DNA of 64,000 nucleotides from Marinilongibacter aquaticus (GTDB taxonomy: Bacteria; Bacteroidota; Bacteroidia; Cytophagales; Spirosomataceae): positions 1,860,001-1,924,000 of the forward strand of contig NZ_CP083757.1 in the NCBI RefSeq assembly GCF_020149935.1. Direction: 5' to 3'. Below the pieces are notes generated by a model. It ran no database searches and was not told where the DNA came from. It was given only the letters and a program-made list of their open reading frames with translations. A program made the translations under genes and the position numbers. Positions 7,113 through 15,680 of the stretch are shown here, piece after piece. The first letter of the stretch is position 1; every line of letters begins with the position of its first letter.

Positions 7113-10046
7113 ATGATTGTTGCGACTGCTGAACCCTTTCAAATTGTCTATTCACTTTTTGAACACCAATATCTGGGCTACCTTTTTGAATCTTTCGTAG
7201 TCCAGCTGAATGCCAGAGGTGAGCTCACGTATGCTCATCAAAATGTTTCTTCGATGAATATCGAAGAGTTTTCCACGGGAATCGACGAGGTCGACGTAGA
7301 GCTTGTGAAGCTAATGGATGCCATTCAGCAGGATGCTATTTTGCGAAAATTCAACAAAAAGAAATGGAGCACCTTCGATTTCTTTGCGAAAGTATATGGC
7401 AAAGAAAGGCCCGATTTGACACTGCAAGCGGCCATTGAAGAGTATTTGAATAAGTACCGGGGCGAAATCTTGCCCAAACTTATCGGCAAACGCTTCTTCA
7501 TTATGAGCAACGATGGCGACCCAACCAAAGAAGAAGTGCTCGTAATGGACGAACCCGCGAAAGTCTATCTGAATTTCGACAGAAAGGAGGATCACACCAT
7601 TTACTTTCCGGTAATAAAATGCATGGGCGAAAAGGTAAAATTGCAGCATGTCGGAGCTCAAATCCTCAGCGATTCACCGGCTTTCTTATTGAGCCAAAAC
7701 AAATTATATCATTTCGAAAAACATGTGGACGGGAAAAAGCTTCGCCCTTTTCTCGACAAAAACAATATCCGCATTGAGCGTAAAATCGAAAAAACTTATT
7801 TCAGGCGTTTTGTGCAGCCCCTAGTGGCACAATTTAACGTATTCGGACATGGCGAAGGTTTCGAGATTCAAGTGGAAGAGGCCGACAGCAAACCCATTTT
7901 GCAGGTAACCGAGGTACGCAAACCTGCCACCAATCTCGATTTGTTTGCGGTCTCCGAATCCGAAGACAATGAACCCACGAAAATCAATTTGGACCTGACT
8001 TTCCAATATGGCAAAAACAATTTCCGCTTCGATAGTTTTGCGGCTCATTCGTATGTCACTTTGGAAGAAAAAGGCGAAGGTTGGGTCTTTCATAAAGTCG
8101 TGCGTAACCTCGATTACGAACGCGAGACCATTCGCAAACTGAACGATCTGGGGCAAAACCTGAAAACAGGCCGCCTTTCGTTGGCCAAAAATGCGGCCTT
8201 CACTTGGCTACAAAGCCATGCAGACGCCCTTCGCGAAGCGGGCATCGAAGTGAAACAGAATGTTGAAGCAGACAAACAATACTTTTTGGGCGTCTCTTCG
8301 ATCGAAGTCAATATTGTCGAAAACAACGATTGGTTCGATATTCAAACGAAAGTAAAGTTTGGAGAATTCGAAATACCCATGTTGAAATTGCGGGAATTGG
8401 TTTTGGCCAATATCCGTGAATTCAAACTGCCCAATGGACAAATCGCCGTCATTCCGGAAGAGTGGTTTGTGCGATACCACGAGCTTTTCACTTTGTCTGA
8501 CATTGGTGAAGACGCCAACTTGACCTTGCAAAAGCACCATTTCAGTATGGTGCAGAACCTCTCTGAAGAAGGCTTGGCTAATACTGTCATGGGCCGAAAA
8601 CTGCAAAGTTTGCAGAATTTCGAAGAAATCACCGCCTACGAAGTGCCCTCCTCTTTCAAAGGCCTGCTTCGCCCCTATCAGAAAGCCGGTTACGACTGGC
8701 TTCGCTTTTTGCGAGATTACAATTTAGGCGGCTGTTTGGCCGACGACATGGGCCTCGGAAAAACAGTAATGACTTTGGCCTTTTTGCAATCGATCAAAGA
8801 CGATGGAGCCAAAAGCCCCAGCCTCTTGGTGATGCCCACCTCTTTGATCTACAATTGGCAAAAGGAAGCCGAAAAATTCACGCCAGAATTGAAAATACTT
8901 CTGCATACTGGAGGACAAAGAGAGAAAAGTGCGGCCCATTTCAGCCAATACGATCTCATCCTTACCTCCTACGGTGTGCTCAGGCTCGACATTCCCTTTA
9001 TCGAACATTTCAGGTTTGAGTATGTCATTCTCGACGAATCACAGGCTATTAAAAACCCTTCGGCCAATATATCGAAGGTCGTCCGGTTGCTGAACTGCAA
9101 AAACCGCTTGATCCTTACAGGAACCCCACTCGAAAACAGTACGATGGACCTTTGGAGCCAAATGACCTTTATCAACCCCGGTTTGTTGGGCTCGCAAAGT
9201 TATTTCCGCGACCATTACCAGCAGGCCATCGAAAAACAAAAAGACGAAGGAGCTACGCAACGTTTGTATGCCAAAATCAAGCCTTTCATGCTCAGAAGAC
9301 ATAAATCGCAAGTGGCAACCGAACTCCCCGAAAAAATCGAGAGTGTGCAGTATTGCAGCATGGAAGAAGAGCAAGAAAAACTTTATGAAGAAACAAAAGC
9401 ATACTACCGTAATCTCATCATCGATCAAATTGAGCAAAACGGTGTAAACAAATCGCAAATGGTGGTTTTGCAAGGCTTAACCAAGCTTCGCCAAATTGCC
9501 AACCACCCTTTGATGGTGGATGAAGAATACACCGGCGACTCGGGAAAAGATTCAGACGTGATCCATAAACTCACCAATGTGATTAATGGCGGCAGCAAAG
9601 TCTTGGTATTTAGTCAATTCGTAAAGCATCTAAGTATCATCCGTAAATTCTTGGACAAGAAGAAAATTGCTTATGCATATTTGGACGGCACCACAAAAAA
9701 CAGGGAGGAACAGGTGACCAACTTTCAGGAAAACCCAGAGGTGAAAGTCTTTCTTATCTCTTTAAAAGCTGGTGGTGTGGGCCTAAACCTGACTGCCGCA
9801 GAATATGTCTTTTTGCTCGACCCTTGGTGGAATCCAGCGATAGAAGCCCAAGCCGTGGATAGAGCTCACCGCATTGGCCAAAAGAACACGGTATTTACCT
9901 ACAAATTCATCAGCCGAAATACCGTTGAAGAGAAAATTCTGGCCTTGCAAGGAGCCAAAAAGCAGTTGTTCAATGAGCTCATTACGACCGAAGAAACTTT
10001 CATGAAATCGCTAAGCCAAACCGACATTCTCAAACTACTTGAATAA
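7113..10046 (+). CDS. SNF2-family DEAD/DEAH-like ATPase
   Basis: 977 residues, cytoplasmic. A long N-terminal region of about 510 residues of mixed alpha/beta character precedes the SNF2 motor. The motor begins LRPYQKAGYDWLRFL, Walker A DDMGLGKT lies near residue 540-547, the Walker B box reads DESQ near 641, LTGTPLENS near 670, and the helicase C-terminal half shows SQFVKHL, LISLKAGGVGLNLT, DPWWNP and DRAHRIGQ near 916. Members move along double-stranded DNA or displace bound proteins (RapA and SWI/SNF relatives). This Bacteroidota version lacks RapA's tudor-like domains by eye. A SET-domain gene follows 110 bases downstream on the same strand. Its true substrate is unknown. Confidence 0.92.
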   Translation: MIVATAEPFQIVYSLFEHQYLGYLFESFVVQLNARGELTYAHQNVSSMNIEEFSTGIDEVDVELVKLMDAIQQDAILRKFNKKKWSTFDFFAKVYGKERPDLTLQAAIEEYLNKYRGEILPKLIGKRFFIMSNDGDPTKEEVLVMDEPAKVYLNFDRKEDHTIYFPVIKCMGEKVKLQHVGAQILSDSPAFLLSQNKLYHFEKHVDGKKLRPFLDKNNIRIERKIEKTYFRRFVQPLVAQFNVFGHGEGFEIQVEEADSKPILQVTEVRKPATNLDLFAVSESEDNEPTKINLDLTFQYGKNNFRFDSFAAHSYVTLEEKGEGWVFHKVVRNLDYERETIRKLNDLGQNLKTGRLSLAKNAAFTWLQSHADALREAGIEVKQNVEADKQYFLGVSSIEVNIVENNDWFDIQTKVKFGEFEIPMLKLRELVLANIREFKLPNGQIAVIPEEWFVRYHELFTLSDIGEDANLTLQKHHFSMVQNLSEEGLANTVMGRKLQSLQNFEEITAYEVPSSFKGLLRPYQKAGYDWLRFLRDYNLGGCLADDMGLGKTVMTLAFLQSIKDDGAKSPSLLVMPTSLIYNWQKEAEKFTPELKILLHTGGQREKSAAHFSQYDLILTSYGVLRLDIPFIEHFRFEYVILDESQAIKNPSANISKVVRLLNCKNRLILTGTPLENSTMDLWSQMTFINPGLLGSQSYFRDHYQQAIEKQKDEGATQRLYAKIKPFMLRRHKSQVATELPEKIESVQYCSMEEEQEKLYEETKAYYRNLIIDQIEQNGVNKSQMVVLQGLTKLRQIANHPLMVDEEYTGDSGKDSDVIHKLTNVINGGSKVLVFSQFVKHLSIIRKFLDKKKIAYAYLDGTTKNREEQVTNFQENPEVKVFLISLKAGGVGLNLTAAEYVFLLDPWWNPAIEAQAVDRAHRIGQKNTVFTYKFISRNTVEEKILALQGAKKQLFNELITTEETFMKSLSQTDILKLLE

Positions 10047-10156
10047 GACAGGAACGCACTGAGGATAAGAGGCTTGATACCCTGAAAATATTTTCCTTAA
10101 CGGATAAATTTCAAATTAAAGAAATGTGTAAGATTGCGTAAAAAAAGCGTCAATCT

Positions 10157-10759
10157 ATGATCCATCCGAACACGCAATTGCTGTTCATAAACGAACAAAT
10201 GGGCTATGGCGTTTTCGCCACAGCATTTATTCCAGAAGGTACAATCACATATGTGAAAGATGCCTTAGAAATCACCATCAAACCCGATGATTACGCCCAA
10301 TTCGGCGAAGGGCTAAAAGAGGCAATCGACAAGTATTCTTATATCGATCAAAATGGCGATCGCATTGTCAGTTGGGATTTCGCCAAATACGTAAACCACT
10401 GCTGCCAATGCAATACCATGAGTACGGGTTATGGTTTCGAAATTGCCATACGCGACATCCATGCAGGCGAACAAATTACAGATGAATACGGCCTTTTCAA
10501 CTTGACCGAACACATGTCAGTCGCTTGCGGATTAAGCCCCTGTCGGCAATCGCTGGGCCCAGAGGATTTTGAGAAATACTCTGCGGTTTGGGATGAAAAA
10601 ATAAGACAAAGCATACACAAAATCTTCGAAGTGGAGCAAGCCCTTTTCCCTTTAATCGATCAGGAAACCGCCAATAAAGTGCATGAATTGAGACATTCGC
10701 CAGAAACCTACCAATCTGTTTTTGCCCTAAAATACAAAAGAGAAACAGCAACTGTTTAA
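10157..10759 (+). CDS. SET-domain protein methyltransferase-like
   Basis: 200 residues. The SET fold is clear: GYGVFATAFIPEGTITYV at the N-terminus, YVNHCCQCNT near residues 77-86 (the NHxC pseudoknot motif that binds SAM), AIRDIHAGEQITDEYG near 100-115 with the catalytic-region Tyr, and CGLSPCR as a possible post-SET-like cysteine pair. SET enzymes transfer methyl groups to protein lysines. In bacteria they are sporadic and their targets are mostly unknown. It lies directly after the SNF2 ATPase, which makes a chromatin-like functional link tempting but unproven. A hairpin terminator follows. Confidence 0.85.
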   Translation: MIHPNTQLLFINEQMGYGVFATAFIPEGTITYVKDALEITIKPDDYAQFGEGLKEAIDKYSYIDQNGDRIVSWDFAKYVNHCCQCNTMSTGYGFEIAIRDIHAGEQITDEYGLFNLTEHMSVACGLSPCRQSLGPEDFEKYSAVWDEKIRQSIHKIFEVEQALFPLIDQETANKVHELRHSPETYQSVFALKYKRETATV

Positions 10760-10779
10760 ATTTCGCCTTCAGGCAAAAG

Positions 10780-10815
10780 AAAAGAGCCAATGGCTATAAA
10801 ACCATTGGCTCTTTT
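10780..10815. terminator. Bidirectional terminator between SET gene and isomerase-like gene
   Basis: A 14-base-pair perfect stem (AAAAGAGCCAATGG at 10780-10793 with its complement at 10802-10815) has an eight-base loop. A-run on the left and T-run on the right suit both convergent genes. Confidence 0.88.
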
Positions 10816-10832
10816 CAAAAAGTCATTTCTGA

Positions 10833-11678
10833 TCAGAATACCAAGTTCTTCATGAATTTGGCATCGCTGGCCATACTGGTGATGCTGTCCACAGGGTATT
10901 GTTCTTGCTCAACCAAATAGTATTTCATTCCGTTGTCCTTTGCGGCACGCAACAATTTGGTGTAATCGATCACCCCATCGGCCAAGTCGGTTTGTTTTGC
11001 TTTACGGCTGTCATCCGGAATGTTCACCAATTGTTTCACATGGCAAAGCTCATAGCGGTTGCCGTATTTCTGCAAATGGGCAATGGTATTTTCACCGGCC
11101 GCTTCAGACCAGCACATATCCAGCTCGAAACACACCAAATCGGGATCTGTGTTTTCCAAAAGCACCATTTGGCCTTTCATGCCGCTTACAAAAGCGAAAG
11201 AGTAGGAGTGATTGTGGTAACCGAATTTCAAGCCATATTTTTTACACATTTCGCCCGCTTTGTTGAAATCCTCCGCACGTTTCTTCCAAGCATCGGTATT
11301 GGGCTGCATACCAATATAAGGGCACATAATGTATTCCAAGCCTACCTCTTTGGCATTGGCGGCCAATTCTTCAGTAACCCCTTTCATGCCCATGTGCGTA
11401 CTGATCATCTTCACGCCAATTCCCTTCAAAAACTTCTTACACTCTTTGGGACTCATACCCCAGAAAGGGTCTTCCGAATAGCTTTCGAATAGCTTATAAC
11501 CCATCCCAGCCAATTTTTCCATTGTGCCAATGGGATCTTTCGGCATCAAATCACGCACGCTGTACAACTGACAGCCAAATTTCTTTACAGTACCGGCAGA
11601 TTGGGCAAATGCATTTCCGGCCAAGAAAGCCAAACTCAAAGCCGAGCCGCCCTTTACGATAAAATCTCTTCTGTTCAT
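10833..11678 (-). CDS. Tat-exported sugar phosphate isomerase/epimerase-like protein
   Basis: 281 residues. The N-terminus MNRRDFIVKGGSALSLAFLAGNAFAQS is split here as a twin-arginine signal (NRRDF) plus hydrophobic core and AxA cleavage site. The rest is an AP-endonuclease-2-like TIM barrel: KKFGCQLYSVRDL, ISTHMGMKG, YIMCPYIG, FGYHNHSYSF (metal-binding His region), CFELDMCWSEAAG and YYLVEQEQYP. This architecture is very common in Bacteroidota as a periplasmic sugar isomerase/epimerase or hydroxypyruvate isomerase-like protein; the substrate is unknown. The tatC gene in the same window provides the export machinery in principle. Confidence 0.85.
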   Translation of the reverse strand: MNRRDFIVKGGSALSLAFLAGNAFAQSAGTVKKFGCQLYSVRDLMPKDPIGTMEKLAGMGYKLFESYSEDPFWGMSPKECKKFLKGIGVKMISTHMGMKGVTEELAANAKEVGLEYIMCPYIGMQPNTDAWKKRAEDFNKAGEMCKKYGLKFGYHNHSYSFAFVSGMKGQMVLLENTDPDLVCFELDMCWSEAAGENTIAHLQKYGNRYELCHVKQLVNIPDDSRKAKQTDLADGVIDYTKLLRAAKDNGMKYYLVEQEQYPVDSITSMASDAKFMKNLVF

Positions 11679-11744
11679 TTCTAAGTTAAAGGTTAAATCG
11701 AGTAAATATAAGCCTTTCGAGCCAAGGTAACCGAAAAATCATAA

Positions 11745-11782
11745 AAAAAGGGTTTGCGGGAAATACCCTGCAAACCCCTTTC
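11745..11782 (-). terminator. Probable terminator after TIGR00266-family gene
   Basis: GGGTTTGC (11750-11757) pairs with GCAAACCC (11770-11777), with GGG/CCC pairing inside and one bulged T. The A-run at 11743-11749 is a T-run on the minus strand, just after the stop at 11799. Confidence 0.65.
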
Positions 11783-11798
11783 ATTGTCTATATGGATT

Positions 11799-12578
11799 TT
11801 AGCTTTCGAACATATCTGCCAATCCGCCCAATACCGAACCGCTCTCTTTGTTGGCATTGCCACCCGATGGCGACAACCTGCGGATAAGCTTGGAAATTGG
11901 CAAAGACTGAATCCACACTTTCCCGGTACCCGACAACGTGGCTAAAAACATGCCTTCTCCACCAAAAATCATGGACTTCAATCCACCGGAAGCTTGTATG
12001 TCAAAATTCAATTGAGGCTCAAAACCGACCACACAGCCGGTATCGATACGCAAAGTTTCATTGTTCAATTGTCTTTCCATCACCACTCCACCCGAGTGTA
12101 TAAAGGCCATTCCGTCGCCCTGAATACGCTCAAGGATAAAGCCTTCCCCGCCGAATAAGCCAGAGCCAAATCGCTTGTTGAAATGAATGGAAATTTTTGT
12201 GCCCATCGCCGCACAAAGAAATGCATCTTTTTGTACGATCAGGGTATTTTGATTGATCTGAGCCAAATCAACGGCCCGAATGGTGCCGGGATAAGGTGCC
12301 GCAAAAGCGACTTTTCGCTTGCCCACGCCACGGTTGGTGAAGTGCGTCATGAACAAAGATTCACCCATCAGCACGCGGCTACCCGCCTGGAACAATTTGC
12401 CCATTATCGATTGGTTGGCTTGGCTGCCATCGCCCATACGGGTTTCGAAGATAATGCCGTCTTCCATGTACAACATACTGCCAGCTTCTGCAATCACCGT
12501 CTCATTCGGATCCAATTCTACCTCGACTACTTGGATGTCTTCGCCCAAGATCTGGTAGTCTATTTCATGACTTCTCAT
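11799..12578 (-). CDS. TIGR00266/AIM24-family protein
   Basis: 259 residues. The sequence is rich in short beta strands and Gly turns typical of the TIGR00266 (AIM24-like) double beta-helix proteins: [64 protein letters not shown] and [23 protein letters not shown]. No enzymatic residues can be assigned and the biochemical role of the bacterial family is not established. Its ATG overlaps the stop of the upstream small gene by four bases (ATGA), so the two are translationally coupled. No signal peptide. Confidence 0.85.
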   Translation of the reverse strand: MRSHEIDYQILGEDIQVVEVELDPNETVIAEAGSMLYMEDGIIFETRMGDGSQANQSIMGKLFQAGSRVLMGESLFMTHFTNRGVGKRKVAFAAPYPGTIRAVDLAQINQNTLIVQKDAFLCAAMGTKISIHFNKRFGSGLFGGEGFILERIQGDGMAFIHSGGVVMERQLNNETLRIDTGCVVGFEPQLNFDIQASGGLKSMIFGGEGMFLATLSGTGKVWIQSLPISKLIRRLSPSGGNANKESGSVLGGLADMFES

Positions 12579-12781
12579 TTTTTCTTTTTCTTTACTTTTT
12601 GCTCTTCCAAATCAATGTCTTTCAATTTTTTATCCTCCACGTTCTTGTTCAAGAAATCGTTAATCTTCTCGATATCATACGACATCTGAATCTCTCCAAA
12701 AGAGTTGATTTTGATATCAAAACCATCCAAATCCTTGTGCACACGTGGCTTTTCTTCGTTTTCTTCCTTTTTGCTTGCCAT
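12575..12781 (-). CDS. Small charged protein of unknown function, coupled to TIGR00266 gene
   Basis: 68 residues from ATG 12781 ([20 protein letters not shown]); an upstream in-frame TTG-type extension to 12820 is less likely. The middle [28 protein letters not shown] looks like a folded beta-alpha unit (shown in parts: [18 protein letters not shown]), while the C-terminus ends in a lysine run. The gene stop overlaps the next ATG. I do not recognise a named family; similar short proteins beside TIGR00266 genes would support a joint role. Upstream, TATCTTTT at 12809-12816 (minus strand) differs from a TAnnTTTG box by one base. Confidence 0.72.
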   Translation of the reverse strand: MASKKEENEEKPRVHKDLDGFDIKINSFGEIQMSYDIEKINDFLNKNVEDKKLKDIDLEEQKVKKKKK

Positions 12782-12887
12782 GTTACTAATATATATACGT
12801 TTAAGGTAAAAGATACACATTTTTTGACAAACGGCATTTTTGCCTTGTCAATACCTTAACAATCTTTTTTCAGAAAGTTCCAAAAAA

Positions 12888-12910
12888 AGCCGCTTCCAAT
12901 GGAAGCGGCT
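12888..12910 (-). terminator. Terminator after DUF4180 gene
   Basis: AGCCGCTTCC pairs with GGAAGCGGCT around a three-base loop. On the minus strand the stem is followed by a run of seven T, 32 bases beyond the stop at 12942. Confidence 0.88.
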
Positions 12911-12941
12911 CAAATTAAAAAATCACAATTCTATTTTAGGG

Positions 12942-13298
12942 TTAAAACAAACCCTCCAGAGCATGTTCACGCGTGGGCACAAAAATCACAAAACCCATTT
13001 TATTGCTCTCGCGAATGAAATCCTTCAAACTTTTGCTAGCTACATTTTCAAAATCGCCGACAATGGCCAAACGCATGCGGTAATTGGAGAACTTCTGCAA
13101 AACCGCTCCTGCCAGTTTTGTCTTCAGATCGAAAAAGGAAGCTCCTATTTGCGAATCTTTCAGAATCAGGCCTTCAAAACCCTGAAAATAGAGATTACCC
13201 ACTAAGTCCATTCCCTCTTCTTCTGTCGAAAGCAACACAGCTTCATCCAATATTTCGGCCACTTGCCTTCCCTTTGTTTCGTGTGCCTCGATCTTCAT
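12942..13298 (-). CDS. DUF4180-domain protein
   Basis: 118 residues covering a single domain. Diagnostic segments are DLVGNLYFQGFEGLIL, SFFDLKTKLAGAVLQKFSNYRMRLAIVGDF (parts FFDLKTKLAGAVLQKFSNY and LAIVGDF) and SKSLKDFIRESNK, which match the DUF4180 family of small cytoplasmic proteins of unknown function, related in fold to STAS/SpoIIAA-like domains by general appearance (inference). It starts one base after the gltX stop on the same strand and is probably cotranscribed with gltX, ending at a strong terminator. Confidence 0.85.
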   Translation of the reverse strand: MKIEAHETKGRQVAEILDEAVLLSTEEEGMDLVGNLYFQGFEGLILKDSQIGASFFDLKTKLAGAVLQKFSNYRMRLAIVGDFENVASKSLKDFIRESNKMGFVIFVPTREHALEGLF

Positions 13299-13299
13299 T

Positions 13300-14799
13300 T
13301 TATGCTCCCAGGGTTTCCAAAGCTTTCTTAATCCGCTTAATCACTTCGTCTTTACCCAATATTTCAAGGATCAACATCAAATCAGGACCGTTGCCAATGC
13401 CCGTAACAGACAAACGAAGAGCCTGCATTACTTTTCCAGGCTTTATTTCATGCGAAGGCAAACCTTCCCAGATTGCTTTGTGCACATTTTCCGTATTGAA
13501 CGTCTCTACAGTTTGCAACAACTCGATTACAATCGGCATGGCTTTTTTCGCCAAATCATCCCATTTCTTACTGGCTACGGCCTCATCGTATAGTTCAGGC
13601 TCTTGAAAAAGATAAGGCACTTCACTTACAATCTCACGCACAAAAGTTACCCTTTCTTTCATCAACTGCACCAATTGTTCGGCCAATTTGGTTTCGCCCA
13701 CTTCCTTTTCTACAAGCTCCACCAATACTTCATTGGGCAAGGCTTTTACATAATGTTGATTGAACCATTTCGCCTTTTGAATATCGAAACGGGCACCCGA
13801 CTTGTTGATCCGATCCAGAGAAAAGGCCTCGATCAAATCTTCCATCGAGAAAAGCTCCTGTTCCGTTCCAGGATTCCAGCCCAAAAGGGCCAAGAAGTTT
13901 ACCACGGCTTCGGGCAAATATCCATCCTCTTTAAAACCTCTCGACACTTCGCCAGATTGTGGATCTTTCCATTCCATCGGGAAAACCGGGAAATCGCCCA
14001 AAAGGCCATCGCGTTTACTCAATTTTCCCGAGCCTTCGGGTTTAAGCAACAAAGGCAAGTGTGCGAATTGAGGGTGTTCCCAACCGAATGCCTTGTAAAG
14101 CAAGATATGAAGAGGAGCTGAAGGCAACCACTCTTCTCCACGAATGACATGCGTGATGCCCATTTCGTGATCATCCACAATGTTGGCCAAATGGTATGTA
14201 GGCATGCCATCGGCTTTCAACAGCACTTTATCGTCGATGGTGGAAGAGTGCACCACAATGTTGTCGCGAATCAAATCCTTGAAACGAAGCTCTTCTTTCA
14301 AAGGCACATTCAAACGGATGACGTGCGGCTCGCCGGCCGATACACGCCTGTCGGCCTCATCTCGCCCAAGTGTAAAGGTATTCTTCATTTTCATACGTGT
14401 CACCGCATTGTATGAAGGATTGTCGACTTTGGCCGCTTCCAATTCCTTTCTCATCGCATCCAGTTCTTCGGCCGTATCAAATGCATAATAGGCTTTGCCG
14501 TTTTCTACCAATTGCAAGGCATATTCTTTGTACAATGCTTTGCGTTCCGACTGGCGATAAGGCCGATTTACACCACCCACATGCGGACCTTCGTCAAAGG
14601 TAATGCCGAGCCAAGCCAAGCTCTCCTCAATGTATTTTTCGGCCCCTTCCACATATCTCGACTGATCGGTGTCTTCTATACGTAGAATAAAGGTACCTTC
14701 CATTTTTTTTGCAAAAAGGTAATTGTATAAGGCCGTACGGACACCGCCAATATGCAATGGCCCAGTAGGACTCGGGGCAAATCGAACTTTAACTGACAT
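13300..14799 (-). CDS. gltX: Glutamyl-tRNA synthetase
   Basis: 499 residues, class I aminoacyl-tRNA synthetase that attaches glutamate to tRNA(Glu) in the cytoplasm. The HIGH signature appears as PLHIGG (residues 14-19) and the KMSKS-type signature as KLSKRDG (259-265). EDTDQSRY at 42-49 and the TYHLANIVDDHEMGITHVIRG region (201-221, seen in parts) are characteristic GlxRS elements. Full length for the family with a helical anticodon-binding C-terminus. A TAATTTTG -7 box lies 25 bases upstream of the ATG, so the transcript leader is short. DUF4180 follows immediately. Confidence 0.97.
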   Translation of the reverse strand: MSVKVRFAPSPTGPLHIGGVRTALYNYLFAKKMEGTFILRIEDTDQSRYVEGAEKYIEESLAWLGITFDEGPHVGGVNRPYRQSERKALYKEYALQLVENGKAYYAFDTAEELDAMRKELEAAKVDNPSYNAVTRMKMKNTFTLGRDEADRRVSAGEPHVIRLNVPLKEELRFKDLIRDNIVVHSSTIDDKVLLKADGMPTYHLANIVDDHEMGITHVIRGEEWLPSAPLHILLYKAFGWEHPQFAHLPLLLKPEGSGKLSKRDGLLGDFPVFPMEWKDPQSGEVSRGFKEDGYLPEAVVNFLALLGWNPGTEQELFSMEDLIEAFSLDRINKSGARFDIQKAKWFNQHYVKALPNEVLVELVEKEVGETKLAEQLVQLMKERVTFVREIVSEVPYLFQEPELYDEAVASKKWDDLAKKAMPIVIELLQTVETFNTENVHKAIWEGLPSHEIKPGKVMQALRLSVTGIGNGPDLMLILEILGKDEVIKRIKKALETLGA

Positions 14800-14823
14800 A
14801 ATATTTCTTTAGAAATTGGGCTG

Positions 14824-14831
14824 CAAAATTA
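14824..14831 (-). promoter_or_regulatory. Candidate -7 box for gltX
   Basis: Minus strand TAATTTTG matches TAnnTTTG, 25 bases before the gltX ATG. No convincing -33 TTG at 17-23 bases upstream. Confidence 0.45.
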
Positions 14832-14975
14832 CAAAAATCGATTCGCTTTTCGGACTGATGTGCGAATTTCGATAGCAAATACACAGAATTACATCGGCCG
14901 GCACAGCTTCTTGTAAAATTGAACAATCTTGCTTTCAACAGGGTTTATAACACATAGCTTAAAAACAAAAACTCT

Positions 14976-15680
14976 ATGAAAGTTGCATTCATTACTGGCG
15001 GAAGCAAAGGCATCGGTTACGGTATTGCCGAAAAATTAATTGAAGATGACATACATGTGGCCATCACGAGCCGCAGCCAAAAAGCTGCTGATCAGGCCGC
15101 AGAAAACCTGAACAAAATAAAAGAAGGATATGCTCTCGGTTTGGCTTCCGATGTCACCGATTTCGGTTCGCAAAAAGAGGCTGTACAGGCGGTTATCGAC
15201 AAATGGGGTAGAATCGACTATCTCATTGCCAATGCCGGTGTAGGACATTTTGCACCCATCCAAGAATTGAGCGTGGAGCATTGGAAAGAAACCATAGACA
15301 TCAACCTTACCGGTGTTTTTTATTCGGCCAAAGCCGCTTTGGATGCTCTGCGTGATTCGAAAGGGTATTTCATCAGTATTGCCAGCTTGGCAGGCACCAA
15401 CTTTTTTGCCGCAGGATCGGCTTACAATGCAAGCAAATTTGGCCTTGTAGGTTTTACACAAGCCATGATGCTCGACCTTCGCCACGAAGACATCAAAGTG
15501 AGTACCATTATGCCCGGCTCTGTAGCCAGCTATTTCAACGGCCATACGCCTTCGGAGGCAGATGCCTGGAAAATACAACCCGAAGACATCGGACAAATTG
15601 TTTCAGACCTGATCAAAATGCCAGCCCGTACATTGCCGAGTAAAATAGAAGTCCGTCCCAGCAAAACCGCCAAAAAATGA
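14976..15680 (+). CDS. Short-chain dehydrogenase/reductase (canonical active site)
   Basis: 234 residues, Rossmann fold. Cofactor motif TGGSKGIG near residues 8-15, NAGVG near 85, and the catalytic Ser/Tyr/Lys set in SIASLAG...SAYNASKFG (YNASK) near 135-155. It resembles FabG-like 3-ketoacyl/sepiapterin-type reductases; Arg/Ser residues after the second strand (SRSQKAAD) suggest NADPH. Substrate unknown. Its stop overlaps the start of the next SDR gene by four bases (ATGA). Confidence 0.9.
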   Translation: MKVAFITGGSKGIGYGIAEKLIEDDIHVAITSRSQKAADQAAENLNKIKEGYALGLASDVTDFGSQKEAVQAVIDKWGRIDYLIANAGVGHFAPIQELSVEHWKETIDINLTGVFYSAKAALDALRDSKGYFISIASLAGTNFFAAGSAYNASKFGLVGFTQAMMLDLRHEDIKVSTIMPGSVASYFNGHTPSEADAWKIQPEDIGQIVSDLIKMPARTLPSKIEVRPSKTAKK

